This document shows positions 46,323 to 55,362 of a DNA stretch of 64,000 nt, piece by piece; position 1 is the first letter of the stretch, and each line of letters opens with the position of its first letter. Below the pieces are notes generated by a model. The model was not told the origin of the DNA and made no database searches. It saw nothing but the letters and a program-made list of their open reading frames with translations. The translations under genes and the position numbers were made by a program. The stretch is from Komagataeibacter medellinensis NBRC 3288 (lineage in GTDB: Bacteria > Pseudomonadota > Alphaproteobacteria > Acetobacterales > Acetobacteraceae): contig NC_016027.1 in the NCBI RefSeq assembly GCF_000182745.2, forward strand, positions 2,765,001-2,829,000, given 5' to 3'.

Positions 46323-47660
46323 ATGAAACTCCGTTTTGCGCCCAGCCCGACCGGGCTGATCCATGTCGGCAATGCGCGTCAGGCCATTGCCAATGCCCTG
46401 TTCGCCCGCCGCCACAAGGCCAGCTTTCTGCTGCGCATTGATGATACTGATCGCGGTCGCTCGAAAGAGGAATATGTACAGGCCCTGCAGGATGACCTGC
46501 GCTGGCTTGGCATTGGGTGGGATGAATATGTGCGCCAGTCGGACCGGCTGGACCGTTACGCGCTGGCCATTGAACAGCTGAAGGCCAGTGGGCGGCTCTA
46601 CCCGTGCTTTGAAAGTGAGCAGGAACTGGCCTCCAAGCGCGAGGCCCGTATCCGCATGCGCAAGCCGCCAGTCTATGATCGCGCCATGCTGCGCATGACG
46701 CCTCAGCAGCGCGCGCAGGCCGAAGCCAATGGCAAGGTGCCGTACTGGCGCTTCCGGCTGTCCGACCACCGCACGGTGGAGTGGAACGATCTGGTCATGG
46801 GGCCGTCGCGCGTCAAGCTGCCTGCCATTTCCGACCCCGTTCTGGTGCGCGCGGACGGGACGGTGCTGTACACGCTGGCTTCTGTTGTGGATGACATGGA
46901 ACTGGGCATCACCCACATCATCCGCGGCGAGGACCACGTGACCAATACCGGCGTGCAGATCGACATTGCCGAGGCGCTGGGAGCCAGACGCAACCAGTTC
47001 ACCTTCGCGCACCTGCCGCTTTTGCTGGATGAGGGCGGTGGCAAGCTGTCAAAGCGGTTCGATGGGCTGTCGATTCGCGCGCTCAGGCAGGACGGGGTCG
47101 AGCCTTCGGCCATCGTGTCCTATCTTGCGCGGCTGGGCAGTGCGGATGATCCGGCGCCACTGTCGTTTGATGAACTGGCCAAAACATATGACCTTGGGCG
47201 TGTGTCACGTTCTGCCGCGCGGTTTGACATGCGGCAGTTGTTGGGCCTGAACCGCCGCATCATGCATGCCATGCCGTTCGACGAAATCCGCACCCGCCTG
47301 CCCGAAGGTGCGACAGAAGCCTTCTGGCTGGCGGTGCGGGGCAATGTGGATATGGTAGGTGAACTGCGCCACTGGTGGGATGTCGTGTCCGGTGAGATCA
47401 TCCCCCCGGTGATCGAGGAAGAGGATCGTCCCTTCCTGTTGCAGGCACTGGAGACGCTTCCTGCGGAACCGTGGGATGAAACCACATGGAAGACATGGAC
47501 CACGGCTGTGAAGGACGCTACGGGCCGCACGGGCCGCGCCCTGTTCCACCCGCTGCGCCTTGCGCTGACGGGGGAGGATAGCGGGCCGGAAATGCGTGAC
47601 CTGCTGCCGCTTATGGGCCGGGCACGGGTGGCGGACCGGCTACAGATCGCCGCACGCTGA
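46323..47660 (+). CDS. gltX: glutamyl-tRNA synthetase
   Basis: A 445-residue class I synthetase. FAPSPTGLIHVGNARQAIANALFARR contains the HIGH-type motif and KLSKRFDGLS the KMSKS-type motif. RIDDTDRGRSKEEYVQALQDDLRWLGIGWDE is the conserved Asp-rich block. The C-terminal anticodon-binding domain is present, so it is a full GluRS and not the truncated Glu-Q enzyme. Alphaproteobacteria often have two GluRS and no GlnRS, with one enzyme also charging tRNA-Gln; which one this is cannot be told. Confidence 0.94.
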   Translation: MKLRFAPSPTGLIHVGNARQAIANALFARRHKASFLLRIDDTDRGRSKEEYVQALQDDLRWLGIGWDEYVRQSDRLDRYALAIEQLKASGRLYPCFESEQELASKREARIRMRKPPVYDRAMLRMTPQQRAQAEANGKVPYWRFRLSDHRTVEWNDLVMGPSRVKLPAISDPVLVRADGTVLYTLASVVDDMELGITHIIRGEDHVTNTGVQIDIAEALGARRNQFTFAHLPLLLDEGGGKLSKRFDGLSIRALRQDGVEPSAIVSYLARLGSADDPAPLSFDELAKTYDLGRVSRSAARFDMRQLLGLNRRIMHAMPFDEIRTRLPEGATEAFWLAVRGNVDMVGELRHWWDVVSGEIIPPVIEEEDRPFLLQALETLPAEPWDETTWKTWTTAVKDATGRTGRALFHPLRLALTGEDSGPEMRDLLPLMGRARVADRLQIAAR

Positions 47661-47667
47661 TATGAGA

Positions 47668-47696
47668 AAGGCCCGGTGTCATACCGGGCCTTTTTT
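47668..47696. terminator. terminator of gltX
   Basis: AAGGCCCGGT-GTCAT-ACCGGGCCTTTTTT. Perfect stem with T-run; the A-run on the other strand is short. Confidence 0.92.
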
Positions 47697-47703
47697 AACA
47701 GTA

Positions 47704-47779
47704 AGAAGTTTTTGGTGAAGCTTTTTGCAAAAGCTTCAAAGAACGCCGTCTTTAAAAAAGGCAGTACCCAGACACTTTA
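47704..47779. repeat. intergenic repeat family A, copy 7 (reverse)
   Basis: AGAAGTTTTTGGTGAAGC, TTTTTGCAAAAGCTTC, GAACGCCGTC, TTTAAAAAAGGCAGTACCCAGACACTT. It lies between the gltX terminator and the stop of trmJ; the first hairpin is intact, the second nearly so. Confidence 0.78.
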
Positions 47780-47784
47780 TATTC

Positions 47785-48570
47785 TTATTTATCGCGGTCC
47801 TGCCGTGCCTTGCGCCCACGCGACAGTTCCGTCACCACGCCATGCAGCGTGCGCAGTTCCTGTTCCGTCACCTCACCGCGCAGGAAGAAGTGCCGCAGGT
47901 TGCGTACCATGCCCGCGCGCTTTTGTTCATTGCGCAGGAAGCCGCACTCATCCAGATCAGTGATCAGGTGACGCATGAAGTTGTCCAACTCGCCACGGGT
48001 GGCGACATGCGTCTCGTTGGTCATGAGCGTGCGTGGTGGCGTATCGTCTGCCGCCATCCACCATTCATACGCCATGATCATCACCGCCTGCGCCAGGTTG
48101 AGCGACATGAAGGCAGGGTTGAGCGGGTAGCGGATCAGCGCATCGGCGCGGGCCATGTCCTCATTATCCAGCCCCGCGCGTTCAGGGCCGAACATCAGCC
48201 CGACCTTCAGCCCGCGATCCGTCATTTCACGCAGTTCGGCAGCGCCACCGCGTGCGGTCAGCACCGGCTTTACGATATGGCGCGGGCGGGGACAGGTAGC
48301 GAAGACATGGTGCAGGTCGGCCACCGCGTCATCCACCGTGTCAAACACCTGCGCGGATTCAAGGATACGGTCCGCACCGGATGCACTGCGCCATGCGCGT
48401 TCCTGGGGCCAGCCGTCACGCGGGGCAACAATCCGCATGTGGAACAGGCCGCCATTGGCCATGGCGCGCGCGGTTGTGCCGATGTTCTCGGCCATTTGGG
48501 GCCGGACAAGGATCACGACCGGGCTGTTGCCAATGGGGCCGATATCCGCCCCGCCGTCACGGCCGGTCAT
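47785..48570 (-). CDS. trmJ: tRNA 2'-O-methyltransferase TrmJ (SpoU/SPOUT family)
   Basis: A 261-residue SAM-dependent methyltransferase for ribose 32 of several tRNAs. VVILVRPQMAENIGTTARAMANGG is the N-terminal family block, and GLMFGPERAGLDNEDMARAD with LNPAFMSLNLAQAVMIMAYE form the C-terminal trefoil knot that holds SAM. A 70-residue C-terminal extension follows. I choose ATG 48570, which overlaps the cysS stop in ATGA; an ATG at 48582 is also in frame. Confidence 0.9.
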   Translation of the reverse strand: MTGRDGGADIGPIGNSPVVILVRPQMAENIGTTARAMANGGLFHMRIVAPRDGWPQERAWRSASGADRILESAQVFDTVDDAVADLHHVFATCPRPRHIVKPVLTARGGAAELREMTDRGLKVGLMFGPERAGLDNEDMARADALIRYPLNPAFMSLNLAQAVMIMAYEWWMAADDTPPRTLMTNETHVATRGELDNFMRHLITDLDECGFLRNEQKRAGMVRNLRHFFLRGEVTEQELRTLHGVVTELSRGRKARQDRDK

Positions 48571-49931
48571 GCCTGCCTCCATGTCGTGCCCTGCGGGCCG
48601 TCTTCCAGTAATATGCCCTGTGCCGCGAGGTCGTTACGGATTTCATCCGCGCGGGCAAAGTCACGCGCCTTGCGCGCGGCCAGCCGTTCTGCAATCAGGC
48701 TTTCGATCCTGGCTGGGTCCACCTTCGCGCCGCCACGGAACCATGCCTCCGGTGTGTCCTGTAACAGGCCCAGCAGGTTGCCCGCTGCCTTGAGCTGTGC
48801 CGCAGCCAGGCTGTCACCCGCCATGGCGGCATCGGCCAGTGCATGCATTTCCGCCAGCGCGCGCGGCGTGTTCAGGTCGTCACATAGCACCTGTACCACG
48901 TTATCGGGTGCGGGCACGGCGTCCTGCATGGGATCAAGATTTTCCAGCGCGCGGTAGAAGCGGTCGAGCATCTGGCGGGCTTCATTCAGCCCTTCGTGTG
49001 TAAAATTCAGCACAGAACGATACTGCGCGCGCAGCAGTAGCAGGCGCAGGGCCTCGGCGGGGGTATCGCGCAGCACGTCGCGCACGGTCAGGAAGTTGCC
49101 GAGTGACTTCGACATCTTCTCCCCGTTCACCAGCAGCATGGCGTTATGCACCCAGTGATTGGCAAAGTGGCCATGCGGGTGGCAGCACATACTCTGCGCG
49201 CGTTCGTTTTCATGGTGGGGGAACAGAAGGTCCGACCCGCCGCCATGAATGTCGAAGCTTTCACCCAGGTAACGCTGAGACATGGCCGAGCACTCGATAT
49301 GCCAGCCCGGACGGCCCCGGCCCCACGGGCTGTCCCATCCTGGCGTTTGGTCATCGGACGGCTTCCACAGCACGAAATCACCCGGATCACGCTTGTAGGG
49401 GGCTACTTCCACCCGCGCGCCCGCAATCAGGTCATCGGGCGTGCGGCCCGACAGCGCGCCGTAGGAGGAATAGGAAGCAACTGCGAACAGTACATGCCCC
49501 TCGGCTTCATAGGCATGGCCGGTTTCGATCAGGCGGGCGATCATGTCCTGCATCTCGCCAATATGATGGGTCGCGCGTGGCTCCACATCGGGCGGCAGGA
49601 TGGAAACGGCGGCCAGGTCCTCATGAAAATCACGGATGGTGCGCGCGGTCAGGTCGGCAATGGATTCGCCATTGGCATGAGCGCGGGCGTTGATCTTGTC
49701 ATCCACGTCCGTGATGTTGCGTACATAGGTCACGCGCGGGTACAGGTGGCGCAGCAGGCGCACCAGCACATCGGCCGTGAGCATGGCGCGCAGGTTGCCA
49801 ATATGCGCCAGGTCATAGACCGTGGGGCCGCAGTAATAGACCCGCACATTATCGGGTGCCAGCGGGACGAAGGGAACGGTGTTGCGTGTCCTGCTGTCGT
49901 GCAGGTGCAGGCGAGGCTGTGTGTCGGACAT
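48567..49931 (-). CDS. cysS: cysteinyl-tRNA synthetase
   Basis: A 454-residue class I synthetase. VYYCGPTVYDLAHIGNLRAML holds a zinc-binding Cys and the HIGH motif, HIECSAMSQRYLGESFDIHGGGSDLLFPHHENERAQS the zinc and cysteine site, and EKMSKSLGNFLTVRD the KMSKS motif. Cysteine selection depends on the bound zinc, and the needed Cys and His are present. It is transcribed ahead of trmJ with a 4-bp overlap. Confidence 0.96.
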   Translation of the reverse strand: MSDTQPRLHLHDSRTRNTVPFVPLAPDNVRVYYCGPTVYDLAHIGNLRAMLTADVLVRLLRHLYPRVTYVRNITDVDDKINARAHANGESIADLTARTIRDFHEDLAAVSILPPDVEPRATHHIGEMQDMIARLIETGHAYEAEGHVLFAVASYSSYGALSGRTPDDLIAGARVEVAPYKRDPGDFVLWKPSDDQTPGWDSPWGRGRPGWHIECSAMSQRYLGESFDIHGGGSDLLFPHHENERAQSMCCHPHGHFANHWVHNAMLLVNGEKMSKSLGNFLTVRDVLRDTPAEALRLLLLRAQYRSVLNFTHEGLNEARQMLDRFYRALENLDPMQDAVPAPDNVVQVLCDDLNTPRALAEMHALADAAMAGDSLAAAQLKAAGNLLGLLQDTPEAWFRGGAKVDPARIESLIAERLAARKARDFARADEIRNDLAAQGILLEDGPQGTTWRQA

Positions 49932-50017
49932 GATGGGCCTAGATGTGACAGACAGGCGGGATTAGGCAAGACCTCATCTGCGCCTGTAATGCGGGCCAGT
50001 TACGCTGGCCCGTCCGG

Positions 50018-51580
50018 TCAGGCGATTTCCTGCCCGATCTGCTTGATGTCATGGAACGTAAGGTCCGGGTTGCCTTCCGCCGTGCGCTTCATCATGAACG
50101 CTGAGGAGGCAAGGAAGACCGGATCCCCGTCAATATCATCCGCCATGGCCGTGCGGTTGGCCATGCAGAAGGTCTCCAGCTTTTCACGCGGGCCGGTGAC
50201 CCAGCGAGCAAGGTTGTAGGGCGTCGATTCGAAGCCGATCGCAACCCCGTATTCCCCCTTCAGCCGCGACTGCAGCACGTCAAGCTGTAGCGTGCCGACC
50301 ACGCCCACGATGGGTGGCGCGCCGTCTTGCGGGCGGAACAGCTGGACTACGCCTTCTTCCGCCAGTTCGGTCAGGGCCTGCCGCAGCTTTTTGGCCTTCA
50401 TCGCATCATCCAGTCGCACACGGCGCAGGATTTCGGGCGCGAAGTAGGGCACGCCCGTAAAGCGCAGGTCCTCGCCTTCCGTCAGCGTATCGCCAATGCG
50501 CAGCGTGCCGTGGTTGGGAATGCCCACCACGTCGCCTGCAAATGCTTCTTCGGCCAGTTGCCGGTCGCGCGCGAAGAAGAACTGCGGCGTATGCAGCGCG
50601 AACTGCTTGCCAATGCGCACATGCTTGAGCCGCATGCCGCGTTGCAGCTTGCCCGAACAGATACGCGCAAACGCCATGCGGTCGCGGTGGTTGGGGTCCA
50701 TGTTGGCCTGGATCTTGAACACCAGCGCAGTCAGCGCGGGTTCATCGGCACGTACATTGCGGGTCTCGGTTGCCTGGTCACGCGGTGGTGGGCCGAAGGC
50801 GGCCAGTGCGTCCAGCAGGTCGGTCACGCCAATTTCCTTCATGGCACTACCGAAGAAGACCGGCGTCAGGTGGCCCGCATTGAAGCTTTCAAGGTCGAAT
50901 TCCGGCAGTGCGGCTTCAACCAGTTCCAGGTCCTCGCCAAGCTGCACCATGCGCGGATCGGTCTGGTCCAGTTCTTCGGTGACGTGCAGTTCACGGTGGC
51001 GGATATCGTAGGTGCCGACAAACTTGGCAGCACGCCCCACCGGCCATGTGGCGGGTGAGGTATCGAGTGCCAGCGAGGACGAAATTTCATCGAGCAGGGC
51101 AAACGGGTCCTGCGATTCGCGGTCCATTTTGTTGATGAACGTGACGATGGGAATATCGCGCAGGCGGCAGATCTCGAACAGCTTGCGCGTCCGGGCCTCG
51201 ATCCCCTTGGCCGCGTCGATCACCATCACGGCGGCGTCCACCGCCGTCAGCGTGCGGTAGGTATCTTCCGAGAAGTCTTCATGGCCTGGCGTGTCGAGCA
51301 GGTTGAAGATGCAGCCGCCATATTCGAATGTCATGACCGATGTTACGACGGAAATGCCGCGGTCGCGCTCGATCCCCATCCAGTCTGAACGCGTACGCCG
51401 CCGCTCGCCCTTGGCCCGCACGTTGCCCGCCATCTGGATCGCGCCACCGGCGCGCAGGATACGCTCGGTCAGCGTGGTCTTGCCCGCATCAGGGTGGGAG
51501 ATGATGGCGAATGTGCGCCGCCGGGTAATTTCGGCGGCAAGTGGGGTATCGGCGACGGTGGCGGTCACGGTCTTGTCCAT
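50018..51580 (-). CDS. prfC: peptide chain release factor 3 (GTPase)
   Basis: A 520-residue translational GTPase that removes RF1 and RF2 from the ribosome after termination. G1 is ISHPDAGKTTLTERIL, the switch region follows in RRRTRSDWMGIERDRGISVVTSVMTFEY, G3 is DTPGHEDF and G4 FINKMDRE. The RF3 length and the GIERDRGISV form separate it from EF-G. The start ATG 51580 has GCAGGA upstream; an extension to 51655 is open but unconserved. Confidence 0.94.
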   Translation of the reverse strand: MDKTVTATVADTPLAAEITRRRTFAIISHPDAGKTTLTERILRAGGAIQMAGNVRAKGERRRTRSDWMGIERDRGISVVTSVMTFEYGGCIFNLLDTPGHEDFSEDTYRTLTAVDAAVMVIDAAKGIEARTRKLFEICRLRDIPIVTFINKMDRESQDPFALLDEISSSLALDTSPATWPVGRAAKFVGTYDIRHRELHVTEELDQTDPRMVQLGEDLELVEAALPEFDLESFNAGHLTPVFFGSAMKEIGVTDLLDALAAFGPPPRDQATETRNVRADEPALTALVFKIQANMDPNHRDRMAFARICSGKLQRGMRLKHVRIGKQFALHTPQFFFARDRQLAEEAFAGDVVGIPNHGTLRIGDTLTEGEDLRFTGVPYFAPEILRRVRLDDAMKAKKLRQALTELAEEGVVQLFRPQDGAPPIVGVVGTLQLDVLQSRLKGEYGVAIGFESTPYNLARWVTGPREKLETFCMANRTAMADDIDGDPVFLASSAFMMKRTAEGNPDLTFHDIKQIGQEIA

Positions 51581-51698
51581 TCCTGCGGCTGGCCCGATGG
51601 ACGGAAGGTGGAAGCGGGCAGGGGCCAGAAACGCGGACGCCGGACGCGGGGACAAAACCCCACGCCCGGCGTCACGCCTGCCCGGTTCCGGGACTTGA

Positions 51699-52316
51699 TC
51701 AGCGAGAGTAGAATTCGATGACCAGGTTCGGTTCCATCTGGACCGGATAGGGAACGTCGGACAGCTTGGGGCTGCGCAGGAACGAACCCTTCATCTGGCG
51801 GTGGTCCACTTCCATGTATTCCGGCACGTCGCGTTCACCGCTCTGTGCCGCATCCAGCACGATGGCCAGTTGCTTGGACTTTTCACGCACTTCGATCACG
51901 TCGCCATCACGCACCAGGTAGGACGGGATGTTGACCTTGCGACCGTTGACCGTGATGTGGCCGTGGCTGATGAACTGACGTGCCGCGAACGGGGTGATCG
52001 CGAACTTCAGGCGGTACACGACCGCATCCAGCCGGCGCTCCAGCAGGTCGATCAGGTTTTCGGAGGTATCGCCCTTGCGACGAACGGCCTCGTCATAATA
52101 CTTGCGGAACTGCTTTTCGCCGATGTTGCCGTAGTAGCCCTTCAGCTTCTGCTTGGCCATCAGCTGCACGGAGAAGTCAGAGGGCTTCTGCTTGCGGCGC
52201 TGACCATGCTGGCCGGGACCATATTCGCGCTTGTTGACCGGGGACTTGGCACGGCCCCACAGGTTTACGCCAAGGCGGCGGTTGATTTTATACTTGCTCT
52301 CAAGGCGCTTGCTCAT
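51699..52316 (-). CDS. rpsD: 30S ribosomal protein S4
   Basis: The 205-residue primary rRNA-binding protein that starts assembly of the 30S body. [41 protein letters not shown] is the usual N-terminus, and [40 protein letters not shown] the S4 RNA-binding domain. It has no zinc-binding Cys, so it is the C-minus type. It is alone here, not in an alpha operon, which is normal for alphaproteobacteria. Confidence 0.97.
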   Translation of the reverse strand: MSKRLESKYKINRRLGVNLWGRAKSPVNKREYGPGQHGQRRKQKPSDFSVQLMAKQKLKGYYGNIGEKQFRKYYDEAVRRKGDTSENLIDLLERRLDAVVYRLKFAITPFAARQFISHGHITVNGRKVNIPSYLVRDGDVIEVREKSKQLAIVLDAAQSGERDVPEYMEVDHRQMKGSFLRSPKLSDVPYPVQMEPNLVIEFYSR

Positions 52317-52628
52317 CTGTGCGCTCTCTCTTCATTCATGTGCATGGCATGCGGTCTGGCCGCCCGCCATGTCGTTGCACCGGTAGGTCCTGTTCCGCAT
52401 GAACAGGACGGGCGCGCCACGTATTACCGGCACCGGGGAGCAATCACCCATGGGCACCAGCCGTATCGTCCACGTTCCCGGCAGTCGGGCGCGTATAGAA
52501 GTACTGTCCCTGCCTGTCAATTGCCGTGCATGGGAGGAGGGGGCGCAAAAGACTGTATCATGCAAGCGCAGCACCCTGTTATGAAGCAGAAACCACGAAG
52601 AAGGCCGGAAGGCGGAAGGAGGCTACGC
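52317..52628. other. intergenic region between divergent rpsD and the HdeD-like gene
   Basis: This 312-bp stretch must contain the rpsD promoter on the minus strand and that of the HdeD-like gene on the plus. A perfect palindrome GTCCTGTTC-CGCAT-GAACAGGAC lies at 52387-52409, about 70 bp upstream of rpsD. It lacks a T-run and could be an operator or an element of the rpsD leader RNA. No gene is evident; the frame that runs through here belongs to the shadow of rpsD. Confidence 0.4.
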
Positions 52629-53177
52629 ATGGATACACCATTTACACAGCGCTGGGGGCTGTTTGTGGGGCTGGGAGTGGTTTCTTTCGCCCTTGGTATC
52701 GTGGCGTGGGTGGATGCGCTGTCCGTGTCGCTGGCCAGCACCATCATGCTGGGTGTGCTCCTGTTTGTGGCGGGCACGGTGCAACTCGTACATGCTTTTG
52801 TGGTGCGTGAGTGGGGCGGACGGCTCATGTCCATCCTGGGCGGCGCGCTTTATATATTGGCGGGCACCATGATGATGGAGGAACCGGTCACCGGCTCCAT
52901 GCTCATTACGCTGTTCATTGCCGCCTGCCTTGTGGTGTCGGGGATCGGGCGTATCATCATGGCCTTCCAGCAGCGCGGCCTGCAGGGCTGGTGGCTGATC
53001 GGGCTGGGTGGGCTGATCAGCCTGCTGGTGGGTGTCTGCCTGTATGCCACCCTGCCGTGGTCCGGGCTCTGGCTGATCGGCACGTTCGTGGCGGTTGAAC
53101 TGATTGCTGCGGGCCTGGGCTGGATCCAGTTCGGTCTGGCGCTGCGGCAGGCGGCTTACATTCCGCCCGCGAACTGA
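52629..53177 (+). CDS. HdeD-like (DUF308) membrane protein
   Basis: A 182-residue inner-membrane protein with six predicted helices in three similar pairs (for example GLFVGLGVVSFALGIVAWVDAL, STIMLGVLLFVAGTVQLVHAFVV, MSILGGALYILAGTMMM, LITLFIAACLVVSGIGRIIMAF). This matches the HdeD/DUF308 family, linked to acid resistance in E. coli; a role in acid tolerance would suit an acetic acid bacterium, but that is inference. ATG 52629 has AGGAGG just upstream. The 3' end overlaps the converging gene at 53156 by 22 bp. Confidence 0.85.
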   Translation: MDTPFTQRWGLFVGLGVVSFALGIVAWVDALSVSLASTIMLGVLLFVAGTVQLVHAFVVREWGGRLMSILGGALYILAGTMMMEEPVTGSMLITLFIAACLVVSGIGRIIMAFQQRGLQGWWLIGLGGLISLLVGVCLYATLPWSGLWLIGTFVAVELIAAGLGWIQFGLALRQAAYIPPAN

Positions 53178-53929
53178 GCGGCAAGGGTGCGGTTGACCGG
53201 ATTGTCGGCCGCAACGCCCAGCAGGCTGCGCAGGTCGCTGGCGTTCATCTGCGCCTCGAATCCGGGCCCGCCGGGCTGGAACAGCTTTGCCGATGCAAGG
53301 CTGCCTACCATGACCGGATCAAACCCGGCGTCATGGATCAGCCACCCTGCAGTGTATAGCGCCTGCGCCGCATCACCCGCCATGGGTAAGGCAAGGCGGG
53401 AAGGCGTGCGCCAGGCCTGGGCGGCAAGGGTCGTCATGTCTTCCGAATTGAAGCACCGCACTACGGCGGCAGACGGGAAAATGGTCTGGGTGACAATGCC
53501 CGCGCCTTTCTTCAGCGCCAGCCGGCCAAGCTTGCCATCACGCCAGCCATAGGGGTTGGTGGCATCGATCAGGGGCTTGCCGCTGATGCCTGCCCCGATG
53601 GTGTGCCCGACCTGTGGCAGCGCGCCGTATGGCACGGCCAGTACCACCACATCGCCAAATTTCGCGGCTTCCTGCACCGTGCCCGTACGGGAAAGGGGAT
53701 AGAGTTGGGATGCCAGCCGGTTCGCGGCTTCCATCCTTACGTCGGCAAACATGATAGTGTGGCCGGCCCGGTTCCACAGATGGCCCAGCGTGCCGCCCAC
53801 ATGGCCTGCGCCGATCATGCCGATACGTAGCTTCCTGCCTGCCTGGGCGCGCCCCGGTACGATCATGGGCAGCACGGTGGCAAGCAGGGCGCCCAGGCCC
53901 TGCCGGCGGGTCAGTTTCAGGACTGGCAT
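53156..53929 (-). CDS. NADP-binding F420-oxidoreductase-like protein with Tat signal
   Basis: A 257-residue protein. MPVLKLTRRQGLGALLATVLPMIVPGRAQA has a twin-arginine pair and hydrophobic core typical of Tat export. The mature part is a Rossmann fold, KLRIGMIGAGHVGGTLGHLWNRAGHTIMFADVR, followed by GDVVVLAVPYGALPQV, LIDATNPYG and VRCFNSEDM, as in F420-dependent NADP reductase relatives. Export through Tat suits a protein folded around a nucleotide. Natural substrate unknown. The ATG 53929 has AGGAG at 7 nt; upstream in-frame codons to 54214 are not used. Confidence 0.82.
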   Translation of the reverse strand: MPVLKLTRRQGLGALLATVLPMIVPGRAQAGRKLRIGMIGAGHVGGTLGHLWNRAGHTIMFADVRMEAANRLASQLYPLSRTGTVQEAAKFGDVVVLAVPYGALPQVGHTIGAGISGKPLIDATNPYGWRDGKLGRLALKKGAGIVTQTIFPSAAVVRCFNSEDMTTLAAQAWRTPSRLALPMAGDAAQALYTAGWLIHDAGFDPVMVGSLASAKLFQPGGPGFEAQMNASDLRSLLGVAADNPVNRTLAAQFAGGM

Positions 53930-54051
53930 GCATTTCTCCTGTTCTTGCGGCATGTGGTAGTATGGCACGTCATGACCTGATCTGTGGTCTGGTTCTTTGC
54001 CAGCGTGCCGGTATATGACACAGACTTGGCTGAAGCAGGAGTACAGCGTCA

Positions 54052-54408
54052 ATGACCGATATCCCCGATCAGGACAGCACAGTCGTCGCGCAATCCGCCG
54101 TTCCCGCTGGTGTGGACCATCCGGAGCAGATACTCCATGAAGCCGTGCAGGAAGATGAGGCCGCTCATGTTGCGGCCAACAACATTCCCGATCCCGGCCC
54201 GGTGCCCGGAGCACAGGAGCAGGTGGTCACGACCGACCATGATGCCGTGGCCACGACACAGGCCGCCGCCACGGCAGCAGCCAGTGAAAACCCTGACTTC
54301 ATGCCCTATCGTGAACTGTTCCAGCTTATGGGAGCCGTAGTGTTCGTGATGATCGTGCTGATGGTAGGCATCAGTGCGATGCATGATTCCGGCATCTGGC
54401 CTGAATAA
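54052..54408 (+). CDS. small single-pass membrane protein of unknown function
   Basis: A 118-residue protein with an acidic, Ala/Val/Asp-rich N-terminal part (about 1-85) and one C-terminal transmembrane helix (about 88-110, LFQLMGAVVFVMIVLMVGISAM). This tail-anchored layout gives no specific family. It has no signal peptide, so the N-terminal part probably stays in the cytoplasm. GAAGCAGGAG before ATG 54052 is a good ribosome-binding site, which supports it as a real gene. It is divergent from the Tat-exported protein. Confidence 0.65.
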   Translation: MTDIPDQDSTVVAQSAVPAGVDHPEQILHEAVQEDEAAHVAANNIPDPGPVPGAQEQVVTTDHDAVATTQAAATAAASENPDFMPYRELFQLMGAVVFVMIVLMVGISAMHDSGIWPE

Positions 54409-54417
54409 GTACCGGGT

Positions 54418-55362
54418 TCAAGGCAGGGACAGGCGCACTGATACCGGGCAGTGATCGGACAGGTGGATCATATTTCCCTGCGTGTCCGTATGGTAAAGCA
54501 TCACGCGCAGGCTTGCCGGTTGCAGCCAGTCGCGCGCCGGACCACCTGCCAGGATATGGTCAATAAAATAGCTGCCCTGTGCGCAGGGGCTTGCACGACC
54601 TGCGGTGGCCAGTGTGATGGGTCCGTTCTGGGCAAGGGCCTGTAGCGCCGGGTCATCGGGGGCAAGCTGGCGGTTGAAATCTCCCATCACGACAAAGGCT
54701 TCCCCTTCATCCTGCCGCTCCAGTATCCAGTCCTGCAGGACGGCAATCTGGCGCAGCAGCGTCCGGCAGGCCGCTTTACGGCTGCCCAGCGCCGAATCGC
54801 GACATCCCGCCTTCAGGTGTACGACCAGCACCCGCAGGCTGTCTGCTCCGGTGCCAATACTGACATCCAGCCCCGTGCGCAGGTGGCGGGGGGCCGTAGG
54901 GGGATAGACATCCAGCGCTGTGACATCCGCATGCCGCACCACGGTCAGTCCCGACCTTACGGCCAGCGCCACTTTCTGCACTACGGCATCATGGGTAACA
55001 AGAATGCGGTAGCTTGGCGGGGGAAACAGCCGGGCGGCGAGTTCCGGGCTGTCCACCTCCTCCAATGCGGCAATATCGGGTGCCAGACGTCGGGCATAAG
55101 CTGTCAGTTGATCCAGTTCCGCTGCCGTGCGGGGTGTGACATCGGCGGGTAGGGCGGGATCACCCTGCGGGCGGGTGGTCAGCCACTCCAGGTTCCAGGT
55201 TGAAAGCCGGATGTCCCCGCGCGCACAGGCGGCAGGGGGTAGGAGCAGCAGGCTGGAGAGGACGAACAGGCAGCGCCACGCCGCCTGTCCTGCTGCCCGG
55301 ACTGGTTCAGGTTGAGGGTGCGGCGGCAGCCTGCTGGGCGCGCAGTTTGGCGATTGCCTCAT
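54418..55362 (-). CDS. secreted endonuclease/exonuclease/phosphatase family protein
   Basis: About 314 residues of the EEP superfamily. RLSTWNLEWL, DIAALEEVDSPE, VVHLKAGCRD, FVVMGDFNRQL and LSDHCPVSVRL are the metal-binding and catalytic blocks. A hydrophobic stretch WRCLFVLSSLLLLPPAACA before them looks like a signal peptide, so the enzyme would act in the periplasm or outside, perhaps as a nuclease; substrate unknown. No start codon lies between the carbonic anhydrase stop and the signal, so the start must be inside that gene. ATG 55362 is the nearest and gives a 56-bp overlap. Confidence 0.78.
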   Translation of the reverse strand: MRQSPNCAPSRLPPHPQPEPVRAAGQAAWRCLFVLSSLLLLPPAACARGDIRLSTWNLEWLTTRPQGDPALPADVTPRTAAELDQLTAYARRLAPDIAALEEVDSPELAARLFPPPSYRILVTHDAVVQKVALAVRSGLTVVRHADVTALDVYPPTAPRHLRTGLDVSIGTGADSLRVLVVHLKAGCRDSALGSRKAACRTLLRQIAVLQDWILERQDEGEAFVVMGDFNRQLAPDDPALQALAQNGPITLATAGRASPCAQGSYFIDHILAGGPARDWLQPASLRVMLYHTDTQGNMIHLSDHCPVSVRLSLP

